This document shows, in pieces, positions 1 through 10,932 of a stretch of DNA of 64,000 nt. Where the stretch lies: the NCBI RefSeq assembly GCF_019175385.1, contig NC_083341.1, positions 91,662,321 to 91,726,320 on the forward strand, in the 5' to 3' direction. A program made the translations under genes and the position numbers. The notes beneath the pieces are model-generated. The model was not told the origin of the DNA. It saw nothing but the letters and a program-made list of their open reading frames with translations, and did no database searches. This stretch comes from Lycium barbarum (taxonomy: Eukaryota > Streptophyta > Magnoliopsida > Solanales > Solanaceae). Within the stretch, counting starts at the first letter, position 1, and each line of letters opens with the position of its first letter.

Positions 1-85
1 AAATAGCTAACATTCGTCATACGCGATAAGTTTTTCAAAGAAGAAGTATCATGCTTGCTTAACATAGGGTCAGCCTGGGGAGTGG

Positions 86-180
86 TAAACCCGGAATGAC
101 TAGCTAATGTGGTGGTAGTTCCCAAAAATCTTAATAAATTCAGAATGTGTGTGGATTTCAAAGACCTTAATGAGGAAACG
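86..180 (+). pseudogene. Reverse-transcriptase fragment, Tat/Ogre-type Ty3/gypsy
   Basis: A short in-frame stretch reads LANVVVVPK, then NKFRMCVDFKDLNE, the conserved fingers region of Ty3/gypsy reverse transcriptase. The LANVVVVPK wording is typical of Tat/Ogre elements rather than of the Tekay elements elsewhere in the window. A TGA at about 105 stands where the family usually has Trp. Similarity stops near base 180 and nothing RT-like follows, so this is a broken remnant. It lies on the strand opposite to the Tat-like ORF just downstream, so it may come from another copy. The RT identity is solid; the clade is inferred from the motif. Confidence 0.7.
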
Positions 181-989
181 ATCGTAAAACATATTACGCT
201 TATGTGAGAGCAGAGGCTTCAGGTTGGGAACCGAAAACTCTTTCCATCCCAACTAAAGTTTTATTTCTTTTTTTGCTCACAATGTAAATATATGGGGGCT
301 TAAAGACCCACCCTTATGAATGAAAAGTCACTACCCGTTTATTAGTCTCTTCACTATTGCTACAAAATGTGTCCCCCAGACCCGGAATGATCTGTCTCTA
401 ACACACGACACGACCTTAGGTCCTAAGAGCGTGAACATTTCATAAACCTTATGCTAGTTAGGATAAGGTTGAGACATCCTCCTCATTGGCATCAAACAGA
501 AAAGGACCTCCTTTTATTATGCAACAGACGTATAAAACTCCCGGTGATAAAATATGCATTCGGAAGAGACATTCCCGGATTGGGGAAACGATTGTGCAAA
601 CTCTCAAACCAGAAATACAAAAACAACTGTAAGACCTAGGCACATGCGTCCAAAAGTAAAATAAATACGGTGCATAGTTCCGAAGAAAGGATCTAAAGGC
701 TGAAGGATCCCTGCGGCTAGGTGCTTCCCCTAAAAGGATTGGACAAAGAGCACATCCAATCCACAACAAACACCAATAAAGCAAGATATATACATTAAAA
801 ACTTTTATAGTCAAAATGATACTCCCTCCAAAAAAATGCGAAGGAGACACAAACAAGCGGCCTAAAGAAAGTCGGTCCAAAAGACAGATTACTTAATTAC
901 AAATCCCAAAATCAAAGGAAAGAAAGACAAAGTGTGAAAGCATATTCAAATAAAAGAGTCAATGATTGGCGGTATTTGGAGGAATGAAG
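181..989. other. Unassigned repeat-derived sequence
   Basis: No convincing gene is present. The short open frames here have no recognisable domain. The segment links the RT remnant to the decayed minus-strand coiled-coil ORF and is probably untranslated or intergenic sequence of the same Tat-like element. That assignment rests on position only. Confidence 0.3.
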
Positions 990-3062
990 GATCCGGCCTC
1001 ATCGACAACAGACTAACTCGAGACTTCTAGTGCTGGGGGAGAAGGTTTCTCTAAAGAAATACCTTCGTCGGTGCGTAGCCCTGAAGATGCAGCCATGTTA
1101 TCGGTAGGAAAATCCCTGGGGACCTGATCTCTAGGCCCTTCTACGACCTCAGGAAATCCATCATCATTGGTCGGCCACCCATAGTTATCCGAGAGATTTA
1201 CAGGCTTCTCGTTGGAAGGCAAGGCAGGATGAGCCCTGGCGGCAGCTTCTTCCAGGGACAGAGCTGAGGCAGTTTAAGCTAACATCAGCCATCCTGTCCC
1301 AAAACTCTTGAAGGGCCATCATACGAGCACAGTACATGGCATATACCTTCTCTAACATGAACTGCTTCTTTTGACCCGACATTCGAGTATCGATCTCGAT
1401 AAACTTTAGCCAGTTTCCCTCTCCCACGTCCCAAAGACTAGCATTAATGTTAGAGAGATGCTGGTTTGCCTCGTCTTGCTTCTCATTTAGGGCCAACTGT
1501 TGCTGAAGCCTCTACTTGAGATTGGCCCTACCTTCATTTGCTGTCGCCTTTTCATTAATTTTGGTGCATAGTTCGGCTTCTAGAATCTGGACCTTCTCCC
1601 TGAGAGTGGTCTCCTTCCATAAAACTTCAACATAATGGTCCTGATGATCAGCTCATTACTTCTGCAAACCTACCATATCAGAGTAGAACTGCACGGCCTC
1701 TTGGCCATGGACTTTCTTCTCCTGCTTAGCCTGAGCAAGCTAGGCCTCCAACTCCTCTGCCATCACCAACTTAACTTCCAGAGCAGGTAGATGTTCTTGC
1801 AGGTTCTCATATTTTGTCCTCATCTGCCTCTCGTCATAGTGCTTGCATTGAAGGCCTTCCGTAGTCACGAGGTAAGCCTGGATCAAGAAAGCTTACCATT
1901 ACAATGGGGAAAAAACTGGGACAAATAAAGCAAGATTTCATAGAACTCATGTAGCTAGGCAGCCGCATAAGCACCAGCGTTAAGGAGATAGTCGTCGGAA
2001 ACTTCCCTTATTTTCTTTCAGTCCTTTTCAGTGGCAGGGGCTTCCAATAATTGTCAAACCCTACCAACTGGGATATTAAGCGACATTCAGCAGGAACAGA
2101 GTAACTAACTTCCTGTAGGGACAACGGGTTACATATCAGGGCAGGAAAAGTGTTAACCAATCCCTTGTAGCACGCTCCTTGAGGGCCTTCAGACGCTCCT
2201 CCTTGCTCAGGACCCCGGGGCTAGGCTGTCCTCTCTAAGGATGATGGAAATGACTGGGGAGGTGATGTATAAGATTATAGAATGGCATGAATGGGCGAAA
2301 AACTAAAGAGACTCTCCCTAGCAATAGGGACTTCAACAGGCGACTATGAAGAGATACGAGCAAGCGGGCAAGTTCTATCTCCCGGAAGAGTTCTTTGGTG
2401 GTAAGATCTTGAGAAGCTCTCCTCCGGCGGAAGTGCTCCTGGATGGAGTTGGCTTCACCCTCACACTCATCACCCTTTAAAATGACTATCGTTGGAGGGG
2501 TCGTGGTCTTTATGACTGCAGGATCTTGATCGTCCTAGCCAGAGGAGCCAGGACTACCTTTCTTCCTTAGTGGAGCAGGGATAAAAGATGCTCACTTTTC
2601 TGGGACTACGGGTACTTCCTCTTGGGCTTGATATCGTTGAGGTGCAGCTTGTAGATATTGTTGGGTAGCTACCGCGGGATCCTCGAACATGTCGACTAAA
2701 GGGCGAAACGGTAATCCCTTGGTTAGGCCACAATACTTTCCGTTCCAATTGTTTTATGAGGAAATATCCTTCCACACTCAGAGCAATGGGTTGGAGGAAT
2801 GAGACATTCCTTTACGGGCTTGGGTCTCCAAAGCACAACTGAAGAAAAAGGTAAAAAGTCAAAATGAAATAAAATAAGAGAGAATAAAAGTGGGGAACGA
2901 TGCATAAGGCATCATGAAAAAGGACTCACGGTTGGGATTCCATAGCTCGGGGATTGGAGTCTCCGGGGGTTTGACGATGTCTGCAGTAGCAATGATAAAG
3001 AACCTCTTCATTGTAATTGGGTCGTTATGTGTGTTTTGACCATTTTTCCCCTGTTGATCCAT
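990..3062 (-). pseudogene. Downstream part of a Tat-like element ORF, coiled-coil rich, decayed
   Basis: On the minus strand one frame can be followed with several stops through a Glu/Gln/Lys/Leu-rich stretch at about 1900-1500 (for example QEHLPALEVKLVMAEELEA, then LREKVQILEAEL), suggesting a long coiled coil, and on to a Pro/Ser/Glu-rich C-terminus near 1010. I see at least four in-frame stops. The start of this piece (MDQQGKNGQN at 3062) joins in frame to the end of the piece at 10928 once the intervening insertion and one TSD copy are removed. I recognise no enzymatic domain. It resembles the extra, non gag-pol ORF found in some Tat/Ogre elements, which is an inference. Confidence 0.55.
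3058..3062. repeat. Target-site duplication TCCAT, left copy
   Basis: The five bases TCCAT occur here and at 10928-10932, directly outside the two ends of the interrupted solo LTR. Removing the insertion and one copy restores a continuous minus-strand reading frame (HGWMD joined to QQGKN), which is strong support for a real TSD. Confidence 0.8.
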
Positions 3063-4983
3063 TCCCCAGACTTTGAGCGAGTCTATTGAAAACTGAAGGA
3101 TTTAGAATCCTTAAGTGAAATTATGTGATCAATAGTTGACTTTTGGGTAAGATCCGGAGGGTCGATTATGACTTAGTGGGATGGATGGTTCAGTTCTTGA
3201 GATGTTTGGTTGCATTTTGAGTACTTGGTTGGAAACTTGTTTTACTTCGTTTGGGGATTGACTTGGTAAATTAGGTGTCTGTCATAAATTCTAAGGCCAC
3301 GGGTGAATTCATAACGCATTTTTATGTGCGTGTGCATATCTGGGTTGTGTATATATGGCCTCAAATTGTTTTTGGAATATCGGGAAAGACTTGTGAAAAC
3401 CAGATTTTTGTTGGTTTTGGCTTGACCACCATGGCCGGCTTTGTGTCGCCATAGCAGGATCGCATGGTGAGAAGCTGGTGTTTATAGATTATCCGCCATG
3501 GCGGATGGTCTGGTCGCCACGCGGGACGGCCGTGGCGGAATGACGGGAAAAAAATCCCATTTATACTCCTAAGTTCGAATCATTAGTAAAAACATTCCTA
3601 AAACCTATCCTAAGAGCTTAGGGAGGCAATTATTGAATAACTTGGGGGAATCATCTCTGAAGGTATGTTCTAAACCATTATCTTGTTCATTTTCATTTCC
3701 CGTTTAAGTTTTCATGATGGTTCAGGTTCTAAAAATGGTGGGTTGAAGACCTAGAATTCTTAATCATGAAACCTTAGTTTGAATTGGTTATTATTATTTA
3801 ATTCACTGTTTATACTATCTAGAAGTGTAGGTTAACACCTTTTAGGATGAAATTTTTCTAATAAATTCAAGAATCTATTTTCAGACTTATGGTTTCACCC
3901 AAATTTGGGGGTTTTTGACAAATTATGGAATTGGAGGGTCTAAAGTGATTAGAAGCCCAGGAATTTGAGAACTATGATTATTGGGACTAAGGGTAGGGTA
4001 ATTTCACCCTTAATTTCCGGTTTTACCCATTTGATTCGTTAGGGGTATTTTGGGTACTTTTCCCCAAATCGATTCTTCTTCCAGTTAGTAGGTGTATTTC
4101 TTACTTAGCATTATTATTGATAGACTTTGAGTGTTTCGAGGCTTCATGTAAAAGGAAGGCTCTGTTGGAGTAGCTCGTGATTCCAATTCTTCTTTGAGGT
4201 AGGTTACGGCTTACTTGAGTTAGACTTTGATTTGTAGATTGTATATATAGTAGAATTGACGGGAGAAAGCATGATTAGGATTTTGGGCATGAAGTCTAGT
4301 TGGATATTACCTAGGTTGGTATGACTTCTAATTATGCGAGCTTGTCGCTATTACTTTATGTATTGAACCATGAGGTGTATTTGCTGTGCTATATACTCTT
4401 TCGTGTTGATTGAGATAGCTTGTATGATTCATGCTATTGTTGAGTTGATCTTTTCGAGACTTTTTATGGCTTATGGCATTGTGACTTGCACTTCCTTGGC
4501 ATTGACATTATTAAGTGATCATGCTTACATTGGAGTGGTGCTTCTTATTAGGTTCTGGAATTGAACCATATCCTCAGATCCATTGCGGTATACATACATA
4601 TATATAAGGCACGTTTGACAGGGGGTGAGGATGTGGCCTAGTTGTAACTTGTGATTCGAGGTCAGCTCCAGAGTGAGTGGTACATTGACGTCATGGGTCC
4701 CTCGCGGGTCAAGAATATCATGCGAACAAGGCCTTCAGTATTTGTGTACGGTTGAGATACTTATCATTGATTGCATTGCATTGGACATCATCTTATTCCT
4801 GTGATTCATTGTTGATATTGCTATTGTTGCGGTAGTGTTGTTGTGCCTATCTGTTTATCTTGATGGTTTTACAAATGTATGCATGATACTAATCTTAGTC
4901 GGCCTATGATATTTATCGCTACATAGTGTTAGTATTGATACTACCTTGCTGCACCATTTTTGAGTGCAGATTGTGGTCCGTAT
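3063..4983 (+). mobile_element. Solo LTR (TGTAATG-type Tekay-like family), left portion
   Basis: This is the 5' part of an LTR whose 3' end is at 10760-10927. It matches the minus LTRs at 13902-16473, 32140-32579 and 56034-57710, for example a shared stretch around 3260-3340 and the GGGTCCCTCGCGGGTC segment near 4700. The U3 has a GC-rich inverted-word cluster at about 3425-3545, including CCGCCATGGCGG. The first bases read TCCCC instead of the expected TGT, so the terminus is mutated or diverged. No internal region lies between the two LTR pieces, so it is a solo LTR later broken by Element 1. Confidence 0.7.
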
Positions 4984-6821
4984 AAGTCCATCGGGCTGAG
5001 TTTTATTTTTTTGTATAAATAGATGGCCCTTGCTCTTTTATTTCCATTTTCATATTCCACAAGTCTTGAGAGCTCCAAACCCTTCTCCAAGCATATTCCA
5101 CTCCAACCCAAGAGAAAACAAAGATCAAGAGGCAAGAATCAAAGTGTTCATGTGTTAGAAGGCTTCCTAGGGTTAGTAGACTACAGGAGATTCTTGGGTA
5201 TTGAAGCTAGGGTTTTTACATAAGTTGGTAGATGCTCCAAATCTCATTCCCATGAGATGAAAGGTTAGTTTTTATGCTTATTTCACGTTATCATAGATGC
5301 TTGGTTGTTGAACAACTTGGGTAGAAGAAGAAAGTAGAAAATGAGGGCTAAATGCGACTTTTATGATGTTTTTGAGTAGTAAGCTAACTTGAGTCATGAT
5401 TATTAGTATAATATGGATATAATCTTGTTATGGAAGGTATAAATAGTGATGAGGAGGCATTTTATGAAAATGTGCTAAGGTTGGGTGTGAAGTTGTTAGT
5501 ATAAGTTGAACATAAGGATGAATTTTGAGGGCTTAATGGAATGTGATTACTTGATTATGGTATTGTGGGTATTATTATGGATGATTGGGAGTTTTTTTGT
5601 AATATGGTGGAAGTTGACGAAATAGGGGAAATGTTGCCCGATTTTCATTAGATCATGAATTATTCTTATTTGAATTTAAGAGTATCATTAAGGCTTAACC
5701 ATGGTATGAATCCTTCTAAATGTAGATTGTTCAAGCTTCGACGGTGAACGTTAAGTAGTTAAGAAGACAAAGAGGTATGTAAGGCTAACCCTTCTTTCAT
5801 TAAGGCATGGTTCCTTTGCTATATACCCTCTCATGAGTTCCATAATGTCTTCCAACTGACTCTATCTCTAAGATTACCAAAGCTCAGGATTCTCGATACT
5901 TTCATGATTCTATTGCTTTCTTTATGTGATAGTTGATCCTCTAAGGATAGATGTAACAAAAATGATGATGATGATATTCATGGACTCTTATGTATACATG
6001 TCGAGGTATGTATGACTATTATGTGACACCGAGCTTATATGGCCGGGTATGATACCTATTGTGTGCACACTACTGCAGTTGGGTACGGATAACACTGAGC
6101 CTTGGTAGGGTCAGGTATTTATAATCACCAAGCCTTGTCATGGCCGGGTATCTGAAACACCGAACCTTCATGGTCGGAAGGTCCCTACGAAAGACAAGTA
6201 AGTAAATATGATGATGGCCACTAAAGGTACCAATGGGTCTATTACTTCCCCATTCTCCCATTTTATGCTATTTCTTATGCTCCTACTATGATGTATATTA
6301 TTCTTTATATACTCAGTACATCGTTCGTACTGACGTCTTTTTTATTTTTTGTGGACGTTGCGTCATGCTCGCATGTGGACAGGGAGACAGGCTTGATCTA
6401 TAGATTTCTTGTTCAGGGAATGCATAGAGGAGGTCCATTTCATCCGGAGCTACAACTTTTGGTATTATTCTTTTGTGTACATACATATGGGCATGGTGAG
6501 GTCCTGTCCCACCTATATGATGTTACATACTCTTCTTAGAGGCTCGTAGATAGTTGTGTATGGTTAGATGTCTTGCAGCCTTGTCGGCTCATATTTTGTA
6601 TATCTTTTTGATAGCCTCGTCGGCTTGTGTATATAGATATGGGCATTATTATCGATGATGATATAAATGTGTTGCTGCCATATGAGATTAATATTATTGA
6701 TGTATAGAAATCATGAATAAGCTATGTGGCTCACCTAGATGTGAATGTGAATGTACGATAAGAGGTGCCCGGGTGGGTTAGCACTGGGTGCCCGTCATGG
6801 CCCTCCGGTTGGGTCGTGACA
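4984..6821 (+). repeat. Element 1 upstream LTR-like direct repeat (U3-truncated)
   Basis: This is the first of two direct repeats of about 1.85 kb (second 8863-10759) flanking a gag-protease segment. By eye they are roughly 95% identical. It contains a TATA box (5014-5022), the GGGGAAATGTTGCCC module (near 5625), the TCAGTAC/GTACTGA hairpin (6311-6334) and ends in GGGTCGTGACA just before a PBS, so functionally it is R-U5 plus a minimal promoter. It does not begin with TG. Nearly all of U3 is missing, and it starts at AAGTCCATCGGG exactly as the downstream copy does. Confidence 0.8.
5014..5022 (+). promoter_or_regulatory. TATA box of Element 1 upstream LTR
   Basis: TATAAATAG lies only 30 bases after the start of the repeated segment and fits an RNA polymerase II core promoter. 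The downstream copy has the same box at 8893-8901. Confidence 0.6.
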
Positions 6822-6825
6822 AAAG

Positions 6826-6837
6826 TAGTATCAGAGC
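6826..6837 (+). other. PBS of Element 1 (initiator-Met tRNA type)
   Basis: TAGTATCAGAGC begins four bases after the LTR end. It differs by one base from the plant standard TGGTATCAGAGC, complementary to the 3' end of initiator methionine tRNA. Confidence 0.85.
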
Positions 6838-6890
6838 GGTTCTTTCCTAGTGTGTGTCTATGAGCCGTGTCCAGTAGAGTCTTGTTTATG

Positions 6891-6910
6891 GGTGTGTTGC
6901 GCGCCACACT
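6891..6910 (+). other. Leader hairpin with palindromic loop, Element 1
   Basis: GGTGTGTTGCGCGCCACACT can fold with stem GTGTG/CACAC and an eight-base loop holding the palindrome GCGCGC. The same structure lies about 52 bases after the PBS in five other elements of the window. It resembles a retroviral dimer-initiation hairpin; the function is inferred. Confidence 0.6.
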
Positions 6911-6963
6911 TATAAATAGGAGGCTGCAGGCATTGTAGGAATGAATGACCTTCTTTTTTCATA

Positions 6964-6980
6964 AGATCGTGCGATAGAGC
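6964..6980 (+). other. Conserved 17-nt leader motif, Element 1
   Basis: AGATCGTGCGATAGAGC sits between the leader hairpin and gag. It recurs nearly unchanged at 21013, 25451, 52094 and 61037 and, on the minus strand, at 39536-39552, in both coding and non-coding elements. Confidence 0.6.
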
Positions 6981-7051
6981 CATGATATAAGAATTTCTCT
7001 TTCCTTAACCGTGTATTATGTGTTTCAGAAATTCTTGTAAAGAGAAAGGCT

Positions 7052-8198
7052 ATGGCAGCCCAAAAGGTCAAGACAGTGGCAAAAACGCAGGCCGAAAGAG
7101 TACCACCAACGGTTGTGGAGGAGGGTGAGTCCCAGAATGCGGCTCAATCTCATTCCTCCCACTCAGTGCCTATTTCTGAGGAGCATGAGGGAGCCTCAGC
7201 CCCGGCTCCAGCACCCTCCGCTTCCCCACCAGATGCTTCAGGCCAAGATGTGAAAGAGGCCATTCATTTGCTTACTCAGTTGGTTGCCGCTCAGACTCAG
7301 CGGCAAGGTACAGGGCAAGGTGATAGGGCCGTTAGTGCAAGGGCCCGTGATTTTATTAGCTTGAACCCTCCGAAATTCTTCAGGTCAAAGCCGGATGAGG
7401 ACCCTCAAAATTTTATTGATGGGTTGTTGAGGACACTTCGATTAATGCATGCTTCAGACATTGAATCGGTAGAGTTAGCGTCCTATAGATTGCGGGATAT
7501 TGCGGTTCATTGGTACACGGTTTGGATGGCTTCACGGGGAGTCAATGCACCTCCCTCGGTATGGCAAGAATTTGTGGATGCCTTCCTCCGACATTACTTG
7601 CCTCCAGAGGTTCGGCGGGCTAGAGCCGATAAGTTTTTGAATCTTAGGAAAGGAAGTATGAGTGCCTTAGAGTATAGTCTCCGCTTCAATTCTTTGGCTA
7701 GGTATGCTCCAGCCATGGTAGCGGATGTGGGTGACCGAGTGCACCGATTTGTGAGGGGCCTAGGGCCACATTTGATGGATAGGTGCTTGACTGCGTCCCT
7801 TCAGGACAACATGGATATTTCACGCATTCAAGCTCATGCCCTTAGAGGAAAGCCAACAACAGCACAAAAGTAAGCGTGAGCATGACAGAGGGTATAGCAA
7901 GAGGGCTAGATCTTTGGGTCCGACTAGTGAGTTTAGAGGAGGGCAAAGATACCAGTTTTCTAGGCATTCAAGCCATTCTATGACTAGTGCGCCTCTACTG
8001 TTTACAGGCCAGAGATTTGCTAGATCTACTTATTCCGGGCCGAGTCAGAGTTTCAGGGCTTCAAGTTCTCAGTTCAGAGGCGATTCGGGTCAGGTAAGGC
8101 CGCTCGTACCACGATGTTCCCAGTGCGGGAAGTTACATTAGGGCCAGTGTCGACTAGGTTCAGAGGTTTGCTATGCATGCGGTCGGCCAGGCCATATC
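7052..8198 (+). pseudogene. gag: gag of Element 1 (Tekay-like), frameshifted
   Basis: Gag forms the virus-like particle. The capsid region is recognisable at about 7350-7790 (LNPPKFFRSKPDEDPQNFID, then VWQEFVDAFLRHYLP), followed by a basic linker and CCHC zinc knuckles near 8113-8211. The second knuckle is intact (C-Y-A-C-x4-H-x4-C). Compared with Element 2, the ancestral ATG at about 7028 has become ATT, leaving the in-frame ATG at 7052. A small deletion near 7836 shifts the frame, and TAG at 8139 interrupts the first knuckle. It cannot make a full Gag. It is close to Element 2 gag, so the two are members of one clade. Confidence 0.85.
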
Positions 8199-8862
8199 AT
8201 GCGTCATTGCCCGTCAGTTGGTAGCAGGGGTAGGTTCCAACCTTCAGGATCGGCAGCTGGGTCTTCATCATCGATACGACCTATGGGGCAAGGTTCACAG
8301 ACGCCGGTCAGCCATGGTAGAGGTAGAGGGAGAGCTCCTAGTTCTAGTGGTCCTCAGCATCGTATTTATGCTTTTTTCAGATGCCAGGATCTTGAGTCAT
8401 CGCCCGATGTCGTCACAGGTTTATTATCGGTATTTTCTCATGATGTATATGCTTTGATAGATCCGGGCTCCACATTATCATATGTTACTCCATATATTGC
8501 GGGTCGGTTTGTGGTCAAACCAGAGTTGATCAAACCTTTTGAGGTATCTACAACCTTTGGTGAACCGGTAATAGCTTACCGTGTCTATAGGAATTGCGTA
8601 GTTGTGATTTTTTACCATCGTACTATGGTTGATTTACATGAGTTAAAAATGGTGGACTTTGATGTTATCATGGACATGGATTGGTTGGCTTCTTGTTATG
8701 CCAATGTTGATTGTAGAATGAAAATAGTTCGCTTCCAGTTTTCGGGAGAACCAGCTTTAGAATGGAAAGGAAATATTGCGTCCCCGAAAGGTAGGTTCAT
8801 TTGTTATCTCAAGGCAAGGAAAATGATTACAAAAGGTTGTATTAACCATCTAGTTCGGGTTC
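8199..8862 (+). pseudogene. Protease region of Element 1, pol deleted after it
   Basis: In the same frame as the knuckles follows a Pro/Ser/Gly-rich linker and an aspartic protease domain with the motif [14 protein letters not shown] (about 8450-8490) and the later FDVIMDMDWLA motif. The protease would cleave Gag-Pol. Coding similarity to Element 2 ends at 8862, where the sequence jumps directly into the downstream LTR-like repeat. RT, RNase H, integrase, chromodomain, PPT and the start of the 3' LTR are all absent. The open frame continues into the repeat and stops at about 8897, which is read-through rather than gene. Confidence 0.8.
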
Positions 8863-10077
8863 AAGTCCATCGGGCTGAGTTTTATTTTTTTATATAAATA
8901 GATGGCCCTTGCTCTTTTATTTCATTTTTCATATTCCACAAGTCTTGAGAGCTCCAAACCCTTCTCCAAGAATATTCCACTCCAACCCAAGAGAAAACAA
9001 AGATCAAGAGGCAAGAATCAAAGTGTTCATGTGTTAGAAGGCTTCCTAGGGTTAGTAGACTACAGGAGATTCTTGGGTATTGAAGCTAGGGTTTTTACAT
9101 AAGTTGATAGCTGCTCCAAAGCTCATTCCCATGAGATGAAAGGTTAGTTTTTATTCTTATTTCACGTTATCATGGATGCTTGGTTGTTGAACAACTTGGG
9201 TAGAAGAAGAAAGTAGAAAATGAGGGCTAAATGCGACTTTTATGATGTTTTTGAGTAGTAAGCTAACTTGAGTCATGATTCTTAGTATAATATGAATATA
9301 ATCTTGTAATGGAAGGTAGAAATAGTGATGAGGAAGAATTTTATGAAAATGTGCTAAGGTTGGGTGTGAAGTTGTTAGTATAAGTGGAACATAACGATGA
9401 ATTTTGAGGGCTTAATGGAATGTGATTACTTGATTATGGTATTGTGGGTGTTATTATGGATGATTGGGAGTTGTTTTGTAATATGGTGGAAGTTGACGAA
9501 ATAGGGGAAGTGTTGCCCGATTTTCATTAGATCATGAATTATTCTTATTTGAATTTAAGAGTATCATTAAGGCTTAACCATGGTATGAATCCTTCTAAAT
9601 GTAGATTGTTCAAGCTTCGACGATGAACATTAAGTAGTTAAGAAGACAAAGAGGTATTTAAGGCTAACCCTTCTTTCATTAAGGCATGGTTCCTTTGCTA
9701 TATACCCTCTCATGGGTTCCATAATGTCTTCCAACTGACTCTATCTCTAAGAATACCAAGGCTCAGGATTCTCGATACTTTCATGATTCTGTTGCTTCCC
9801 TTATGTGATAGTTGCTCCTTTAAGGATAGATGTAACGAAAATGATGATGGTAATGATGACAATGATACTCATCGACTCTTATGTATACATGTTTATGTAT
9901 GTATGACTATTATGTAACACCGAGCTTATATGGCCGGGTATGATACCTATCGCGCGCACACCACTGCAGTTGGGTACAGATAACACTTAGCCTTGGTAGG
10001 GTCAGGTATGTATAATCACCGAGCCTTGTCATGGTCGAGTATGTAAAACACCGAACCTTCATGGTTGGGTGTGATAC

Positions 10078-10121
<44 letters not shown>

Positions 10122-10759
10122 ATATGAGTAAGCATTAGAAATGGAAGGTCCCTATGAAAGACAAGTAAATATGATAAAGGCCACTAGAGGTACCAATGGC
10201 TCTATTACTTCCTGATTCTTCCATTTTATGCTATCTCTTATGCTCCTACTATACTCAGTACATCATTCGTACTGACGTCCTTTTATTTGTGGACGCTGCG
10301 TCATGCCCGCAGGTGGACAGGAAGAAAGGCTTGATCTATAGATTTCTTGTTCAGGGACTGCATAGAGGAGCTCCATTTCATCCGGAGCTACAACTTTTGG
10401 TATTATTCTTTTGTGTACATACATATGGGCATGACGGGGTCCTGTCCCGCCTATATGATGTTACATACTCTTCTTAGAGGCTCGTAGACAGTTGTGTATG
10501 GTTAGATGTCTTGCAGCCTTGTTGGCTCATATTTTGTATATCATTTTAATAGCCTCGTCGGCTTGTGTATACTGATATGGGCATTGTTGTCGATGATTAT
10601 ATAAATGTGTTGCTGCCCAACGAGATTAATATTATTGATGTATAGAAATTATGAATAAGCTATTTGGCTCACCTAGATGTGAATGTGAATGTACGATAAG
10701 AGGTGCCCTGGTGGGTTAGCACTGGGTGCCCGTTATGGCCCTCCGGTCGGGTCGTGACA
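8863..10759 (+). repeat. Element 1 downstream LTR-like direct repeat (U3-truncated)
   Basis: This is the partner of 4984-6821. It starts at the same base (AAGTCCATCGGG), carries the TATA box (8893-8901), the TCAGTAC/GTACTGA hairpin (10253-10276) and ends in GGGTCGTGACA. It is longer because of a TA array at about 10079-10119. After its end, the interrupted solo LTR resumes. Confidence 0.8.
10079..10119. repeat. (TA)n microsatellite
   Basis: About 20 TA units lie inside the downstream repeat and are absent from the upstream copy, so they arose after duplication of the two ends. Confidence 0.9.
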
Positions 10760-10927
10760 TAGTATTCCGCACTTTCTATTATCTATGGCATGACTTAGAC
10801 TTATATTTATTGGTTCTGTTGTTATTTAAGTTGTAATTGATTAAATGGTTAATTAATTTATTAAGGGGATGGTTCGCCCACCAAGGGGGTTAGTGTGGGC
10901 GCCATCATGACGGGTTGGGTTGTGACA
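10760..10927 (+). mobile_element. 3' end of the interrupted solo LTR
   Basis: The last ~170 bases match the reverse complement of 56034-56240, including GGGGATGGTTCGCCCAC and the terminal GGGTTGTGACA. About 200 bases of this LTR family are missing between 4983 and 10760, so the Element 1 insertion was accompanied by a deletion. Confidence 0.75.
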
Positions 10928-10932
10928 TCCAT
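10928..10932. repeat. Target-site duplication TCCAT, right copy
   Basis: Matches 3058-3062; see that entry. Confidence 0.8.

Noticed and set aside
5023..5223. 66-codon open frame starting MALALLF, repeated at 8902-9102
   Set aside because: Present in both LTR-like ends directly after the TATA box. It is short, has no domain, and its conservation reflects the direct repeat. A leader peptide cannot be excluded but is not supported.
6288..6539. Open frame across the TCAGTAC hairpin region, repeated at 10196 and with relatives at 24839, 49416 and 60432
   Set aside because: Conservation matches RNA hairpins rather than codons: frames differ between copies and contain indels not in multiples of three.
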